Below are positions 1 to 10,409 of a stretch of 64,000 nt of DNA, in pieces. Location of the stretch: the NCBI GenBank assembly GCA_030654835.1, contig JAURWS010000008.1, positions 23,099 through 87,098 of the forward strand. The letters run 5' to 3'. The position numbers and the translations under genes were made by a program. The first letter of the stretch is position 1. Each line of letters opens with the position of its first letter. Below the pieces are notes generated by a model. It was given only the letters and a program-made list of their open reading frames with translations. It was not told where the DNA came from and ran no database searches. Source of the stretch: Gammaproteobacteria bacterium (lineage in GTDB: Bacteria; Pseudomonadota; Gammaproteobacteria; Pseudomonadales; Pseudohongiellaceae).

Positions 1-1
1 T

Positions 2-466
2 GGGGCGCATGAAAGTGGTCTTATTGGCGAGAATCCCAATGGGGCGCCAAGTAATCTGATGCCCTACATTGCCCAAGTTGCCGCAGGGCAACGCTCGGAA
101 TTGAGGATCTTCGGTAATGATTACCCTACTCCTGATGGGACCGGCGTCAGGGACTACATCCACGTCATGGACTTGGCCGAGGGGCATGCGGCTGCACTTA
201 AGTTCCTGAATCAAGCTAGCGGCTGGCATGCCATCAATCTCGGAACGGGTAAAGGGTGCAGCGTGCTTGAGATGGTGTGTGCCTTTAAAAAAGCTTCCAA
301 CCGCCAAGTGCCTTACAGAGTGGATACACGCCGTATCGGCGATGTAGCGGCATGTTATGCCAACCCAACGAAGGCGGCTGAACTATTGAACTGGAAAGCC
401 AAACGTACTGTGGATGAGATGTGTGCCAGCACATGGCAGTTCCAGCAGACAGTCGAAATTGAATAA
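2..466 (+). CDS. galE: UDP-glucose 4-epimerase, C-terminal part (5' end outside window)
   Basis: The frame is open from base 2 to a TAA at 464-466, so this is the last 154 codons of a gene that begins upstream. It reads GAHESGLIGE then NLMPYIAQVAAG and GTGVRDYIHVMDLA, which are hallmark segments of the C-terminal half of GalE, the NAD-dependent SDR interconverting UDP-glucose and UDP-galactose (or the GlcNAc/GalNAc pair). The C-terminus keeps the usual NLGTG sugar-binding stretch. It probably supplies a UDP-hexose or UDP-HexNAc precursor for the glycan made by this locus. Base composition is lower in GC than the nonulosonate genes downstream. Catalytic residues lie outside the window and cannot be checked. 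Confidence 0.93.
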   Translation, partial: GAHESGLIGENPNGAPSNLMPYIAQVAAGQRSELRIFGNDYPTPDGTGVRDYIHVMDLAEGHAAALKFLNQASGWHAINLGTGKGCSVLEMVCAFKKASNRQVPYRVDTRRIGDVAACYANPTKAAELLNWKAKRTVDEMCASTWQFQQTVEIE

Positions 467-2255
467 TGGCTTAAGTTCCCACGTGGAAATTTTCTCTCTC
501 TTTGCGCGCCTCTGGCGCCACATCGCACCAAGACGTCGCAAGCAGTTAATTCTGCTTGTTATCGTGATGGTCGTTACCTCTTTTGCCGAAGTTGCAAGTA
601 TTGGTGCTGTGTTGCCGTTTTTGGGGGTATTGATGGCGCCAGAAGTTGTCTTCCGGCACCCGTCTGCGCAACCAATCGTGTTGATGCTGGGAGTGACCGA
701 GCCTGCTCAGTTATTACGGCCGTTAACAATCCTCTTCATCCTGATGGCGCTCTTCTCCGCAACGATGCGGGTGATTTTGCTGTGGGCACAAACGCATTTT
801 GGCTTCGCCATCGGAGCAGACTTTGGTATTGAAATTTATAGAAAAACGCTTTACCAACCCTATTCTGTGCATGTGGCGCGAAATAGCAGCGAAGTTATTG
901 CAGGCATCTCGATAAAAGTTCATTCAGTTGTAGGGGCGGCTTTGCTGCCACTGTTAACTATTATGAGTTCGGGAATGATATTGACCGCAATTTTGCTTGC
1001 CCTTGTTGCCATAGACCCTCTTGTAGCGATGGCGGCTTTAGGTGGCATAGGCGTCCCCTATGGCCTGATCGTTATTGCTACAAAAAAACGTGTTGCGCAC
1101 AACGGGGAGCGCATTAGCCTTGCTTCTAATCAAGTCATTAAAACCTTGCAGGAAGGTCTCGGCGGTATTCGGGATGTGCTGATAGATGGCAGTCAAGCCA
1201 CCTATTGCAAAATCTACCGCGACGCAGACCTTTCTCTTCGCCGCTCGCAGGCTAGCATCCAGATTATTGGGGGAGCACCCCGTTTCCTCATTGAGTTTCT
1301 GGGGATGGCCTTGATTGCGGTCCTGGCATATGGTTTGTCTGGGCGTGAAGGAGGAATCGGCAGCGCGATCCCCGTCTTGGGGGCACTGGCTGCCGGTGCC
1401 CAGCGCTTGTTGCCGGTCTTGCAACAACTCTATAACAGCTGGGTCGGGATACGGGGAGGTCAAGCGTCGTTGCGAGATGTACTTGATCTTCTTGATCAGC
1501 CTATGCCTGATTACGCAGACGCTCCCTTGCCTGACCCCATGCCTTTCAACTCATCAATACGGCTGAGCGAAATTGGTTTTCGCTATTCCTCAATTGCTCC
1601 ATGGGTTCTTCAAGAAGTAGATTTGGTTATCCCAAAGGGTGGTCGGATCGGCTTCATTGGCGCTACTGGAAGCGGCAAGAGCACGCTACTTGATATTCTC
1701 ATGGGGTTGTTGCAACCGACACAAGGGACTCTTGCCATCGACGGCATTTCAGTTGAGGGACATGACTGCCGCGCCTGGCAAGCGCACATCGCTCATGTGC
1801 CACAAGCTATTTTCCTCGCGGATGCAACGATTGCCGAAAATATTGCTTTCGGGGTCGCCCCGGAAAAAATCGACATTAACCGGGTCAAGCGTGCGGCCAG
1901 CGAAGCACAGATAGCCGCAACTATCGACTCATGGGAGAATAAATACAATACCAGTGTAGGCGAGCGCGGTGTTCGGTTGTCAGGTGGACAGCGCCAACGA
2001 ATTGGTATTGCTCGCGCTCTATATAAACAGGCGGACGTCATTGTTTTTGATGAGGCAACGAGTGCGTTGGACAGTGACACGGAGAAAGCAGTTATGCAGG
2101 CAATCGATCATATTGAAAGGAATATCACAATCCTCATCGTGGCGCACAGGCTGACGACTTTGAAGAATTGCGACCTCATTGTTAAATTGGCAGGAGGCAG
2201 GATTGTCCATACCGGAAGCTACGCAGAAATGATCCAAGCCGAAGGAATGCACTAG
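414..2255 (+). CDS. ABC exporter, MsbA/PglK-like lipid-linked glycan flippase
   Basis: This is a 613-residue half-transporter with a membrane domain (about residues 40-340, several hydrophobic helices) fused to a nucleotide-binding domain. The Walker A GATGSGKST is at about 416-424, the signature LSGGQRQRIGIARAL at about 522 and the Walker B VIVFDEATSALD at about 542, followed by the switch His in VAHR. The domain order matches MsbA and Campylobacter PglK, which flips undecaprenyl-linked oligosaccharides. Its place in a glycan locus supports glycan flipping over drug export. The ATG at 414 overlaps galE by 53 bases. TTG 459 or GTG 483 are plausible later starts and would remove a non-conserved leader. 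The substrate is not readable from sequence. A Wzx-type flippase is also encoded at 44505. Confidence 0.85.
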   Translation: MRCVPAHGSSSRQSKLNNGLSSHVEIFSLFARLWRHIAPRRRKQLILLVIVMVVTSFAEVASIGAVLPFLGVLMAPEVVFRHPSAQPIVLMLGVTEPAQLLRPLTILFILMALFSATMRVILLWAQTHFGFAIGADFGIEIYRKTLYQPYSVHVARNSSEVIAGISIKVHSVVGAALLPLLTIMSSGMILTAILLALVAIDPLVAMAALGGIGVPYGLIVIATKKRVAHNGERISLASNQVIKTLQEGLGGIRDVLIDGSQATYCKIYRDADLSLRRSQASIQIIGGAPRFLIEFLGMALIAVLAYGLSGREGGIGSAIPVLGALAAGAQRLLPVLQQLYNSWVGIRGGQASLRDVLDLLDQPMPDYADAPLPDPMPFNSSIRLSEIGFRYSSIAPWVLQEVDLVIPKGGRIGFIGATGSGKSTLLDILMGLLQPTQGTLAIDGISVEGHDCRAWQAHIAHVPQAIFLADATIAENIAFGVAPEKIDINRVKRAASEAQIAATIDSWENKYNTSVGERGVRLSGGQRQRIGIARALYKQADVIVFDEATSALDSDTEKAVMQAIDHIERNITILIVAHRLTTLKNCDLIVKLAGGRIVHTGSYAEMIQAEGMH

Positions 2256-2258
2256 CTT

Positions 2259-3254
2259 ATGGCTATTTTAGTTACCGGAGCAGATGGTTTTATCGGCTCG
2301 CATTTGACCGAGGCCCTCGTTCGCGCCGGGCATGATGTTCGTGCCTTCACACTGTATAACTCATTCAATTCTTGGGGTTGGCTGGATCAATGCGCCCCTG
2401 ATGTGAAGGGGAAGTTTGAGGTGTTCTCTGGCGACATTCGGGACCCCAACGGTGTGCGTACGGCGATGAAAGGTTGCGACGCTGTCCTCCACCTCGCCGC
2501 GCTGATCGCAATTCCTTATTCTTACCATTCCCCCGATACCTATGTTGACACCAATATCAAAGGCACTCTGAATATCGTTCAGGCCGCGCGCGATCTTGGC
2601 GTATCTAAAGTAATACACACGTCCACCAGCGAGGTGTATGGTACGGCGCGTTTCGTTCCTATCACCGAGAATCATCCATTGCAAGGGCAATCGCCATACT
2701 CGGCAAGTAAGATTGGTGCCGATCAGATCGCTCTGTCGTTTTATGCGTCTTTCGGGACGCCGATTCATGTTCTTCGGCCTTTCAACACCTATGGACCGCG
2801 CCAGTCCGCGCGTGCTGTGATTCCCACTATCATCACGCAGATCGCCAACGGCCAAAGAACAATTAAATTGGGTGCGGTGCACCCAACTCGTGACTTCAAC
2901 TACGTGGCCGACACAGTTGGTGGTTTCATGGCGGCCCTGGATTCGCCGCGAGGTCTGGGCGAAGTGATCAATATCGGCAGCAACTTCGAGGTCTCCATTG
3001 GGGATACGGCCCGAACCATCGCCAAACTCATGGGCGCGGACATTCAGATAGTGACCGACGAGGTTCGCCTCCGCCCCGAGAATAGTGAGGTGGAGCGCCT
3101 GTGGGCGGATAATGCCAAGGCGCTCGACATGCTTGGTTGGCGCCCTGCATATGCAGGGCTGGAAGGTTTTCATCGTGGCTTGGTTGAAACCATTACATGG
3201 TTCAGCGAGCCGCAAAATCTGCGTCAGTACAAAGCCGGTATCAACAATATATGA
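2259..3254 (+). CDS. legB: LegB-like UDP-HexNAc 4,6-dehydratase, legionaminic acid pathway
   Basis: This is a 331-residue extended SDR. It has the NAD-binding GADGFIGSH at 7-15, a catalytic TSTSEVYG at 121-128 and YSASK at 147-151, and the [18 protein letters not shown] substrate segment typical of LegB-type 4,6-dehydratases. In Campylobacter LegB makes the 4-keto-6-deoxy intermediate from GDP-GlcNAc, and related enzymes use UDP-GlcNAc. Its neighbours are LegI, LegG, a PtmE-like nucleotidyltransferase and LegF, which fits a legionaminic-type nonulosonic acid route. The usual next gene, the LegC aminotransferase, is not adjacent. The gene ends in an ATGA overlap with the synthase gene. Whether the nucleotide is GDP or UDP is inferred from the PtmE neighbour only. 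Confidence 0.85.
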   Translation: MAILVTGADGFIGSHLTEALVRAGHDVRAFTLYNSFNSWGWLDQCAPDVKGKFEVFSGDIRDPNGVRTAMKGCDAVLHLAALIAIPYSYHSPDTYVDTNIKGTLNIVQAARDLGVSKVIHTSTSEVYGTARFVPITENHPLQGQSPYSASKIGADQIALSFYASFGTPIHVLRPFNTYGPRQSARAVIPTIITQIANGQRTIKLGAVHPTRDFNYVADTVGGFMAALDSPRGLGEVINIGSNFEVSIGDTARTIAKLMGADIQIVTDEVRLRPENSEVERLWADNAKALDMLGWRPAYAGLEGFHRGLVETITWFSEPQNLRQYKAGINNI

Positions 3255-4324
3255 ATGGCGTGACAGATTTGCACATGCGTGAAATAAACATCTGCGGGCG
3301 GCGGGTTGGGCCTGCTCATCCGCCGTTGGTGGTGGCTGAAATTGGCATCAACCATAACGGTAGCCTCGAGCTGGCGCGCACCTTTGTGGATGCTGCTGCA
3401 GAGGCGGGCGTTGAAGTGGTTAAACACCAGACGCATGTGGTGAGCGATGAAATGAGTGGCGCGGCGCGGCATGTCATTCCGGGCAATGCAGAGGAGTCCA
3501 TCTACGACATCATGGCTCGCTGTGCGCTGTCCGAAGAAGATGAGATCGCTCTCAAGGAATACGTTGAGTCGCGCGGCATGATTTTCATCAGCACGCCGTT
3601 CTCGCGTGCCGCCGCAGATCGCCTCGAACGCATGGATGTCGGCGCCTACAAGATTGGCTCAGGCGAGTGCAACAACTATCCTCTGCTCGAGCATATCGCT
3701 GCCTTCGGTAAGCCTATCATCCTCAGTACAGGCATGAACGGCATTGACAGCGTGGCTAAATCAGTGGAGATCTTCGAGCGGAATGGAGTGCCGTATGCGC
3801 TGCTGCACACTACCAACCTGTACCCCACGCCGCCACATCTGGTCAGACTTGGCGCCATGGTCCAGTTGGCCGAAGCATTTCCGCGCGCGGTGGTTGGATT
3901 ATCTGATCACACCACCAACAACCTCGCCTGTTTTGGCGCGGTGGCGTTGGGTGCTTCCATTCTTGAGCGCCACTTTACCGACACGATGAATCGCGAAGGT
4001 CCGGACATCGTTTGCTCGATGGACGTGCAGCGCTGCCGCGAGCTGATCGACGGCAGCCGTATTCTGCACCAGGAAATCGGTGGCACGAAGGGACCGCTAC
4101 CCGAAGAGCGGGTCACCATGGATTTTGCATTTGCGACCGTGGTGACCATCGCGGACGTGCGAGCTGGCGACGTCTTCACCAAGGCGAACCTCTGGGTCAA
4201 ACGACCCGGTACAGGCGGAATTTCTGCCGAACGCTACAAAGAACTGCTCGGCAAAAAAGCGGTGCGCGATCTGCCGATGGATACACACCTGCAGGTGGAG
4301 GACGTGGCTCAGCCCGGCGGTTGA
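3251..4324 (+). CDS. legI: LegI/NeuB-family nonulosonic acid synthase
   Basis: This is a 357-residue protein of the NeuB family, which condenses phosphoenolpyruvate with a 6-deoxy-HexNAc2/4 (ManNAc analogue) to give a nine-carbon sialic-acid-like sugar. It has the NeuB barrel with [11 protein letters not shown] near residue 30, [35 protein letters not shown] and GLSDHT. It ends in a SAF/antifreeze-like domain containing [22 protein letters not shown] 3251 overlaps the legB stop as ATGA. An open frame reaches further upstream (GTG-type starts from 3197) but would run into legB. A second synthase, PseI-like, lies at 13961, so the locus has two distinct specificities. Assignment to legionaminate rather than neuraminate rests on the neighbours. 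Confidence 0.85.
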   Translation: MNGVTDLHMREINICGRRVGPAHPPLVVAEIGINHNGSLELARTFVDAAAEAGVEVVKHQTHVVSDEMSGAARHVIPGNAEESIYDIMARCALSEEDEIALKEYVESRGMIFISTPFSRAAADRLERMDVGAYKIGSGECNNYPLLEHIAAFGKPIILSTGMNGIDSVAKSVEIFERNGVPYALLHTTNLYPTPPHLVRLGAMVQLAEAFPRAVVGLSDHTTNNLACFGAVALGASILERHFTDTMNREGPDIVCSMDVQRCRELIDGSRILHQEIGGTKGPLPEERVTMDFAFATVVTIADVRAGDVFTKANLWVKRPGTGGISAERYKELLGKKAVRDLPMDTHLQVEDVAQPGG

Positions 4325-5142
4325 TGACAAGAGTTGTCATCACGGGGGCGACCGGCTTTCTCGGCCGTCACGTAGTGGCGCAGCTGAGTGGTGGATTCGA
4401 GTTGGTGCCCGTGTCGCGAGGGCAGCACACAGGCGTGGTGCAAGTGGCAAACTACGCTGACGTGCCGGACGGTGACCTGCTCATCCATCTGGCTGAAGAG
4501 CCTGATCGCGCCGCCGCCAGCCGTGCTGGCGATGCCCATGTTGAAGCAAGCACTGGGTTGGTGCGGGCGCTCAGTCGTCGTTTCGCCGACCGTATGATCT
4601 ACGCTTCGTCTGGTGTGGTGTACGGTGACGCTGGCGCCGCGCCATTTTGTGTCGGCGATCCGCTTGTCTCTGCTGATGCATACACTCGCGCCAAAATTTT
4701 GGGGGAGGTAGAGGTGCTGGAGGCGGGGGGCACGGTAGTGCGCCTTGCCAATCTTTTTGGCCCGGGGATGTCGAAAGGCAATGTGATGTCCGATATCCTG
4801 CGCCAGATTCCGGGAGAGGGGCCCCTCTTTGTCCGAGACGACACGCCGGTGAGGGATTTTCTCGCCGTCGACGACGCAGCTAGATTCTTCACCTTGTTGG
4901 CTGGCGCCAGGGCACACGGCGTGCTGAACGTCGGTTCTGGTGTCGGCACCCGAATCCGCGCTCTGGCGGAAACGGCGCTGGCGCTGTACGGGGAGATTGG
5001 TCGCGAGATAGTCGCGACGCGACCCGCATTGTGTCCATCGGTCAACGTGCTGAATGTGGAACAGGCGGCGAAGGTACTAGGATGGGCGCCCTCGCGCTCA
5101 CTCGCGGAACATATGAGCGCATATTTTTTCGGAAAGAGTTAG
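4324..5142 (+). CDS. NAD-dependent epimerase/dehydratase (SDR), role in nonulosonate block unknown
   Basis: This is a 272-residue extended-type SDR with the nucleotide motif VVITGATGFLGRH at 4-16, a catalytic ASSGVVYG near 94-101 and YTRAK at 120-124, so the active site looks intact. It is shorter than typical 4,6-dehydratases (about 330). A TGATG overlap couples it to the upstream synthase gene, and LegG follows 3 bases after its stop. None of the textbook legionaminic steps needs an extra SDR at this point. A 4-keto reductase, a C-epimerase giving a stereoisomeric or modified product, or a replacement for another step are all possible. The protein family does not settle the substrate. Confidence 0.7.
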   Translation: MTRVVITGATGFLGRHVVAQLSGGFELVPVSRGQHTGVVQVANYADVPDGDLLIHLAEEPDRAAASRAGDAHVEASTGLVRALSRRFADRMIYASSGVVYGDAGAAPFCVGDPLVSADAYTRAKILGEVEVLEAGGTVVRLANLFGPGMSKGNVMSDILRQIPGEGPLFVRDDTPVRDFLAVDDAARFFTLLAGARAHGVLNVGSGVGTRIRALAETALALYGEIGREIVATRPALCPSVNVLNVEQAAKVLGWAPSRSLAEHMSAYFFGKS

Positions 5143-5145
5143 GTT

Positions 5146-6366
5146 ATGTCCAAGAGAAAAATTGCCATATTCACCGGTAATCGCGCCGAATATGGACTCC
5201 AGTACCCCATCATCAAAGCGGTAGACCAGCATCCCGATCTGGAGTACCGGCTACTGGTTTCGGGCGCACACTTGGACAGCCATTTCGGACGCACCTTGAG
5301 CGAAATCCAGGAAGATGGGTTCCGCGTCGACGCCGAGGTGAAGATAGAAATGGACTCAGACTCTCGCATCGCTACCGCGCAGGCCATCGGTTCGGGCATA
5401 CTGGCGGTGAGTCGTGCGCTAGACGAAATCCGTCCAGACGTGATGGTGGTCTACGCCGACCGCTTCGAGGGGTTTGCCGCCGTCATCGCGGCTACCCAGA
5501 TGAATATACCTACCGCGCATATCGAAGGTGGCGACCTGACTGAGGGCGGCGCTCTGGACGATTCGGTGCGTCACGCCATGACTAAGCTCGCACACATGCA
5601 TTTCACTACCAACCAGCAGGCGTCGAATCGTATTCTGGCCATGGGTGAAGAGCCGTGGCGCGTGCATACAGTCGGCTTTCCGGCTATCGACCTGATTTCG
5701 GAGGGGCGCTTTGCTACGCCGACCGAGATCGTCGAAAAGCTGGGACTGGACCTCGCTCGGCCGATAGTTCTTTTTACCCAGCACTCCGTCACCACCGAGG
5801 TCGATCAGGCCGCCATGCAGTTCGCTTCGTCCGCTGAAGCTATGTGCCGGCTGGCCGCCGAGGGCGTGCAGGTGATCATGACCTATCCCAATAACGACGC
5901 CGGTGGCCGACTCATCATCGCCGGCCTGGTGGCTCTGGACGAGAAAAAGGTCGCGGGCATCCGGGTGCATCGCTCCTTGGGGCGTCACCTGTATCACGGC
6001 GTACTGGGCCTGGCGCGTGATCCGGCCCTCCGCGTCGCCTGCGTCGGCAACTCGTCGTCGGGTATCAAGGAAACCCCCGCCTTCGGCTGCCCTACTGTCA
6101 ACATCGGTTCTCGGCAACAGGGTCGCCTGCGCGCCAGCAACGTAATCGATTCGCACTACGACGCTGATGAAATAGTCGCAGCGGTGCGAAAATGCCTCAA
6201 CGACGAGGCCTTCCGCGACGCTGCCCGCACTAGTCCCAACCCCTATTATCTTGGCGGAGCCGGCATCAAGGTGGCCGAGGCGCTGGCCGCTGTCCAGCTT
6301 GACCAGACCCTGCTCAGGAAGTCGATGACGCTGCAAGGCGAAGTACGTGACGGCTGGTACCGATGA
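5146..6366 (+). CDS. legG: LegG/NeuC hydrolysing UDP-sugar 2-epimerase
   Basis: This is a 406-residue GT-B-fold enzyme of the NeuC/LegG family, which epimerises C2 and hydrolyses the UDP-linked diamino sugar to release the free mannose-configured substrate for the synthase. Seen in sequence are an N-terminal IAIFTGNRAEYGLQYPI, HIEGGD near 126-130, the DDSVRHAMTKLAHMHF segment, TQHSVTTE, and the nucleotide-binding GNSSSGIKETPAFGCPTVNI from about 301. All are characteristic of NeuC-type enzymes rather than the non-hydrolysing WecB type, which is represented separately at 53366. ATG 5146 follows the previous stop by 3 bases. Confidence 0.88.
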   Translation: MSKRKIAIFTGNRAEYGLQYPIIKAVDQHPDLEYRLLVSGAHLDSHFGRTLSEIQEDGFRVDAEVKIEMDSDSRIATAQAIGSGILAVSRALDEIRPDVMVVYADRFEGFAAVIAATQMNIPTAHIEGGDLTEGGALDDSVRHAMTKLAHMHFTTNQQASNRILAMGEEPWRVHTVGFPAIDLISEGRFATPTEIVEKLGLDLARPIVLFTQHSVTTEVDQAAMQFASSAEAMCRLAAEGVQVIMTYPNNDAGGRLIIAGLVALDEKKVAGIRVHRSLGRHLYHGVLGLARDPALRVACVGNSSSGIKETPAFGCPTVNIGSRQQGRLRASNVIDSHYDADEIVAAVRKCLNDEAFRDAARTSPNPYYLGGAGIKVAEALAAVQLDQTLLRKSMTLQGEVRDGWYR

Positions 6367-6382
6367 GATTGCAATCCAGCTG

Positions 6383-7465
6383 ATGAACGAGATGACGCGA
6401 CTGACCGAGACACCCGCTGGCCAGTGGGAAAGAGCTTTGCTGCCGGAGGGTGCTACGCTGGCGGACGCGATCCGCTGCCTCAACGAGGCCAAGACCCAGA
6501 TCGTCCTCGTTGTCACCGACGACCGCGTACTGGCTGGTACGGTGACAGATGGGGACATCCGTCGCGGCCTGCTGCGCGGTGTTTCTATGGAAAGCCAGGT
6601 CGCCTCGATCATGCAGCGGACTCCGTTGGTCGTGACGCAGGAACTGACCCACGATGCGGTGTTTCAGCTGATGCAGGCGAACAAGATTCATCAATTGCCG
6701 GTGGTCGATGCCCATCGCCGCGTGATCGGCTTACACCTCTGGCACGAGCTCGCCACATCGCCCCTGCGCCGCAATTGGATGATCATCATGGCTGGCGGCA
6801 AGGGAACGCGCCTGCGGCCGTATACGGAAAACTGCCCAAAGCCTCTGCTCCCTGTGGGCGGTAAACCCATGCTGGAGCACATCATCGAGCGGGCAAAAGC
6901 GAAAGGTTTCCATCGTTTTGTGCTGTCGGTGCACTACCTCGGCCATATGATCGAGGAGTATTTCGGCGACGGTGCCAAGTGGGGTGTGCACATTGAATAT
7001 CTGTACGAGGAGGTGCCGCTCGGAACGGCTGGCGCTATCGGCCTTCTGAGGGATAGGCCGGGAGAGACATTCCTGGTGACCAACGGCGACGTGTTGACCG
7101 ACATCAATTATGGCGAACTGCTGGATTTTCACCATCGCTATGGCGCCGTAGCCACCATGGCGGCGCGGCTCTACGAGTGGCAGCATCCATTCGGTGTCAT
7201 CCAAACCAAGGGCGTCGACATCGTTGGCTTCGAGGAAAAGCCCGTTTCTCGCAGCCATATCAACGCCGGCATATACGTTCTGGAGCCCCGCACGATTGAC
7301 GCGCTCGATGTCGGCGAGCCTTGCGACATGCCGGAGCTCTTTAGCAGGCTGCAGGAAGCGGGCGAGCGTACTATCGTGTATCCGATGCACGAGCCCTGGC
7401 TCGACGTCGGGCGAGCGGCGGACTATTCCGCCGCGCAGGACAGCGTCAAAGGTGAAAATTCGTGA
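6383..7465 (+). CDS. ptmE: PtmE-like CBS-domain sugar nucleotidyltransferase
   Basis: This is a two-module protein of about 360 residues. An N-terminal CBS pair (roughly 20-125, with TVTDGDIRRGLL) precedes a nucleotidyltransferase domain starting at about 133 with MIIMAGGKGTRLRP, CPKPLLPVGGKPM, NGDVLTDINY and EEKP. This architecture is that of Campylobacter PtmE, which makes GDP-glucosamine at the start of the GDP-based legionaminic route. The other steps of that route (PtmF, PtmA) are not in the window. A GTG at 6347 would overlap legG by 20 bases. ATG 6383 is preferred because it keeps the CBS start and avoids the overlap, though neither has a strong ribosome site. The nucleotide and sugar specificities are inferred by family. 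Confidence 0.82.
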   Translation: MNEMTRLTETPAGQWERALLPEGATLADAIRCLNEAKTQIVLVVTDDRVLAGTVTDGDIRRGLLRGVSMESQVASIMQRTPLVVTQELTHDAVFQLMQANKIHQLPVVDAHRRVIGLHLWHELATSPLRRNWMIIMAGGKGTRLRPYTENCPKPLLPVGGKPMLEHIIERAKAKGFHRFVLSVHYLGHMIEEYFGDGAKWGVHIEYLYEEVPLGTAGAIGLLRDRPGETFLVTNGDVLTDINYGELLDFHHRYGAVATMAARLYEWQHPFGVIQTKGVDIVGFEEKPVSRSHINAGIYVLEPRTIDALDVGEPCDMPELFSRLQEAGERTIVYPMHEPWLDVGRAADYSAAQDSVKGENS

Positions 7466-8151
7466 GAATCCTCGCCCTGGTTACGGCACGGGCCGGTTCC
7501 AAACGCCTGCCGGGGAAAAATACCCGTCTCCTGGGCGGCCGCCCCTTGCTGACGTGGAGCATAGACGCCGTGCGCGGCATTCCGGATATCTGCGACATCC
7601 TGGTTTCAACCGACGACGAAGCTATCGCGGGCATTGCGCGCACCGCGGGCGCCTTGGTGCCTTGGCTTCGCCCGGCCGCTTTGTCCGGGGATACAGCGAC
7701 CTCGGTAGACGTCGCCCTGCATGCGCTGGATCGGTACGAAGCGGAATCGGGACGAGTCGAAGGTTTGTTGTTGCTGCAGCCGACTTCTCCGTTTCGCAGC
7801 CGCGAAACCATCATTGCCGGTATTGCCGCTTTCCAGAAAGGGCAAGCGCGCCCTGTCGTGGGGTTTTCCCCTGCGCAGTCGCACCCTCTGTGGTGTTTCC
7901 TGATCGAAAATGACCGTGCACACCCATTTTGCCAGGAGGGTGGCCTGCATCTGCGTTCGCAGACGCTGCCCCCGGCGCACATCGTGAACGGTGCTTTTTA
8001 CTTGATTGCACCGCAGGATCTGCGGGCGAATCGGTCGTTCTATAGTGACGACATGCTGCCCTTGATCATGGACGATCCTCGTGAGGGGCTGGATATCGAT
8101 ACCCAATGGGACTGGGATATGGCCGAAGCGCTGATTGGCATGGGAAAATAG
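7462..8151 (+). CDS. legF: LegF-like CMP-nonulosonate cytidylyltransferase
   Basis: This is a 229-residue acylneuraminate cytidylyltransferase family protein that would activate the nonulosonic acid as its CMP-sugar. The CTP-binding segment ALVTARAGSKRLPGKN is at 5-20, followed by VSTDDEAI, LLQPTSPFR and the metal and substrate segment EGLDIDTQWDWDMAE near the C-terminus. The start is GTG 7462, overlapping the PtmE-like stop as GTGA. It is the last gene of the first nonulosonate block, and a 96-base gap without a clear promoter separates it from pseB. A second member, PseF-like, lies at 10406, and the two presumably serve different sugars. Confidence 0.87.
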   Translation: MRILALVTARAGSKRLPGKNTRLLGGRPLLTWSIDAVRGIPDICDILVSTDDEAIAGIARTAGALVPWLRPAALSGDTATSVDVALHALDRYEAESGRVEGLLLLQPTSPFRSRETIIAGIAAFQKGQARPVVGFSPAQSHPLWCFLIENDRAHPFCQEGGLHLRSQTLPPAHIVNGAFYLIAPQDLRANRSFYSDDMLPLIMDDPREGLDIDTQWDWDMAEALIGMGK

Positions 8152-9245
<1,094 letters not shown>

Positions 9246-9246
<1 letters not shown>

Positions 9247-10409
9247 TGATTCCCTATGGTCGGCAGGACATTACCCAAGCAGATATCGACGCTGTCGTCG
9301 ATGTGCTGCGGTCAGACTTTCTGACGCAGGGGCCGGCAGTCCCGCGCTTTGAGCAGGCGGTCGCCCAGCGCGTCGGTGCGCCGCACGCGGTGGCCGTCAA
9401 CAGCGCGACATCGGCCCTGCACCTCGCGTGCCTCGCTCTGGACCTGCAGGCCGGCGACTTGCTGTGGACCGTGCCCAATACTTTTGTCGCCTCCGCCAAT
9501 TGCGGCCGCTATTGCGGCGCCGACGTGGACTTCGTGGATATCGACCCAGTGTCCTGGAACATCAGCGTTCCCGCCCTGTACGAAAAATTGCTGGTGGCAC
9601 GCCGCCAGGGTCGCTTGCCCAAGGTGCTGGTAGCGGTGCATTTCGCAGGCCAGCCTACCGAGCAGGAAGACATCTGGCGTCTGGCGCAAGAGTTCGGCTT
9701 TCGGGTCATTGAGGATGCTTCCCATGCCATCGGTGCCGCTCGCAACGGCGAACCCGTTGGCAGTTGCCGATGGTCAGACATCACCGTGTTTAGCTTTCAC
9801 CCGGTAAAGATCATCACGAGCGCCGAAGGCGGCATGGCTACGACCCGCGACGCCATACTGGCGGAACGCATGAGCCTCCTGCGTAGCCACGGCATCACAC
9901 GCGACGTGAAGAAATTCCGCAACTTTGGAAGCAATCCGCCGGCGTGGGCCTACGAGCAGCAACAGCTCGGCTACAACTATCGCATGACCGACCTGCAAGC
10001 GGCGCTGGGTACCAGCCAGCTGGAACGCCTCGACAGCTACGTGGCAACGCGCAACGCCTTTGCCTTGCGCTACAACGATCGGCTCGCCCACCTGCCACTG
10101 AACCTGCCCACCGTGTTGCCGGGCAACCTCTCCTCCTTCCACTTGTATGTGGTGCGGCTGCAGGCAACTGCTACGCGGCCCAATCGCCGTGAACTTTTCG
10201 AGCGGCTGCGTGGAAAGGGGGTCGGCGTGAACCTGCACTACATGCCAGTTCACCTGCAGCCCTACTATCGCGACCTCGGATTTACGCCGGGGCAATATCC
10301 GCGGGCGGAGCAATACGCCGACGAGGCGATCACCTTGCCGCTATTCGCCGCCATGCGGGAAGCGGAGCAGGACGTTGTCATCGCAGCCCTGGGGGAGGCC
10401 TTGTCGTGA
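9246..10409 (+). CDS. pseC: PseC, UDP-4-amino sugar aminotransferase
   Basis: This is a 387-residue DegT/DnrJ/EryC1-type PLP enzyme that installs the 4-amino group in the pseudaminic acid pathway. The Schiff-base lysine is Lys188 in FSFHPVKIITSAEGG, close to the position in Helicobacter PseC. NSATSALHLACLAL and HYMPVHLQPYYRDLGF are also PseC-typical. The ATG at 9246 shares its A with the last base of the pseB stop. An in-frame TTG one codon earlier is less likely. The gene ends in a GTGA overlap with pseF. Confidence 0.92.

Noticed and set aside
2361..3215. Long open frame on the minus strand opposite legB (and similar ones at 5419-6612, 7606-8865, 10265-11257, 53351-54412)
   Set aside because: These mirror well-conserved + strand genes, encode no recognisable motifs, and are expected from high-GC codon usage.
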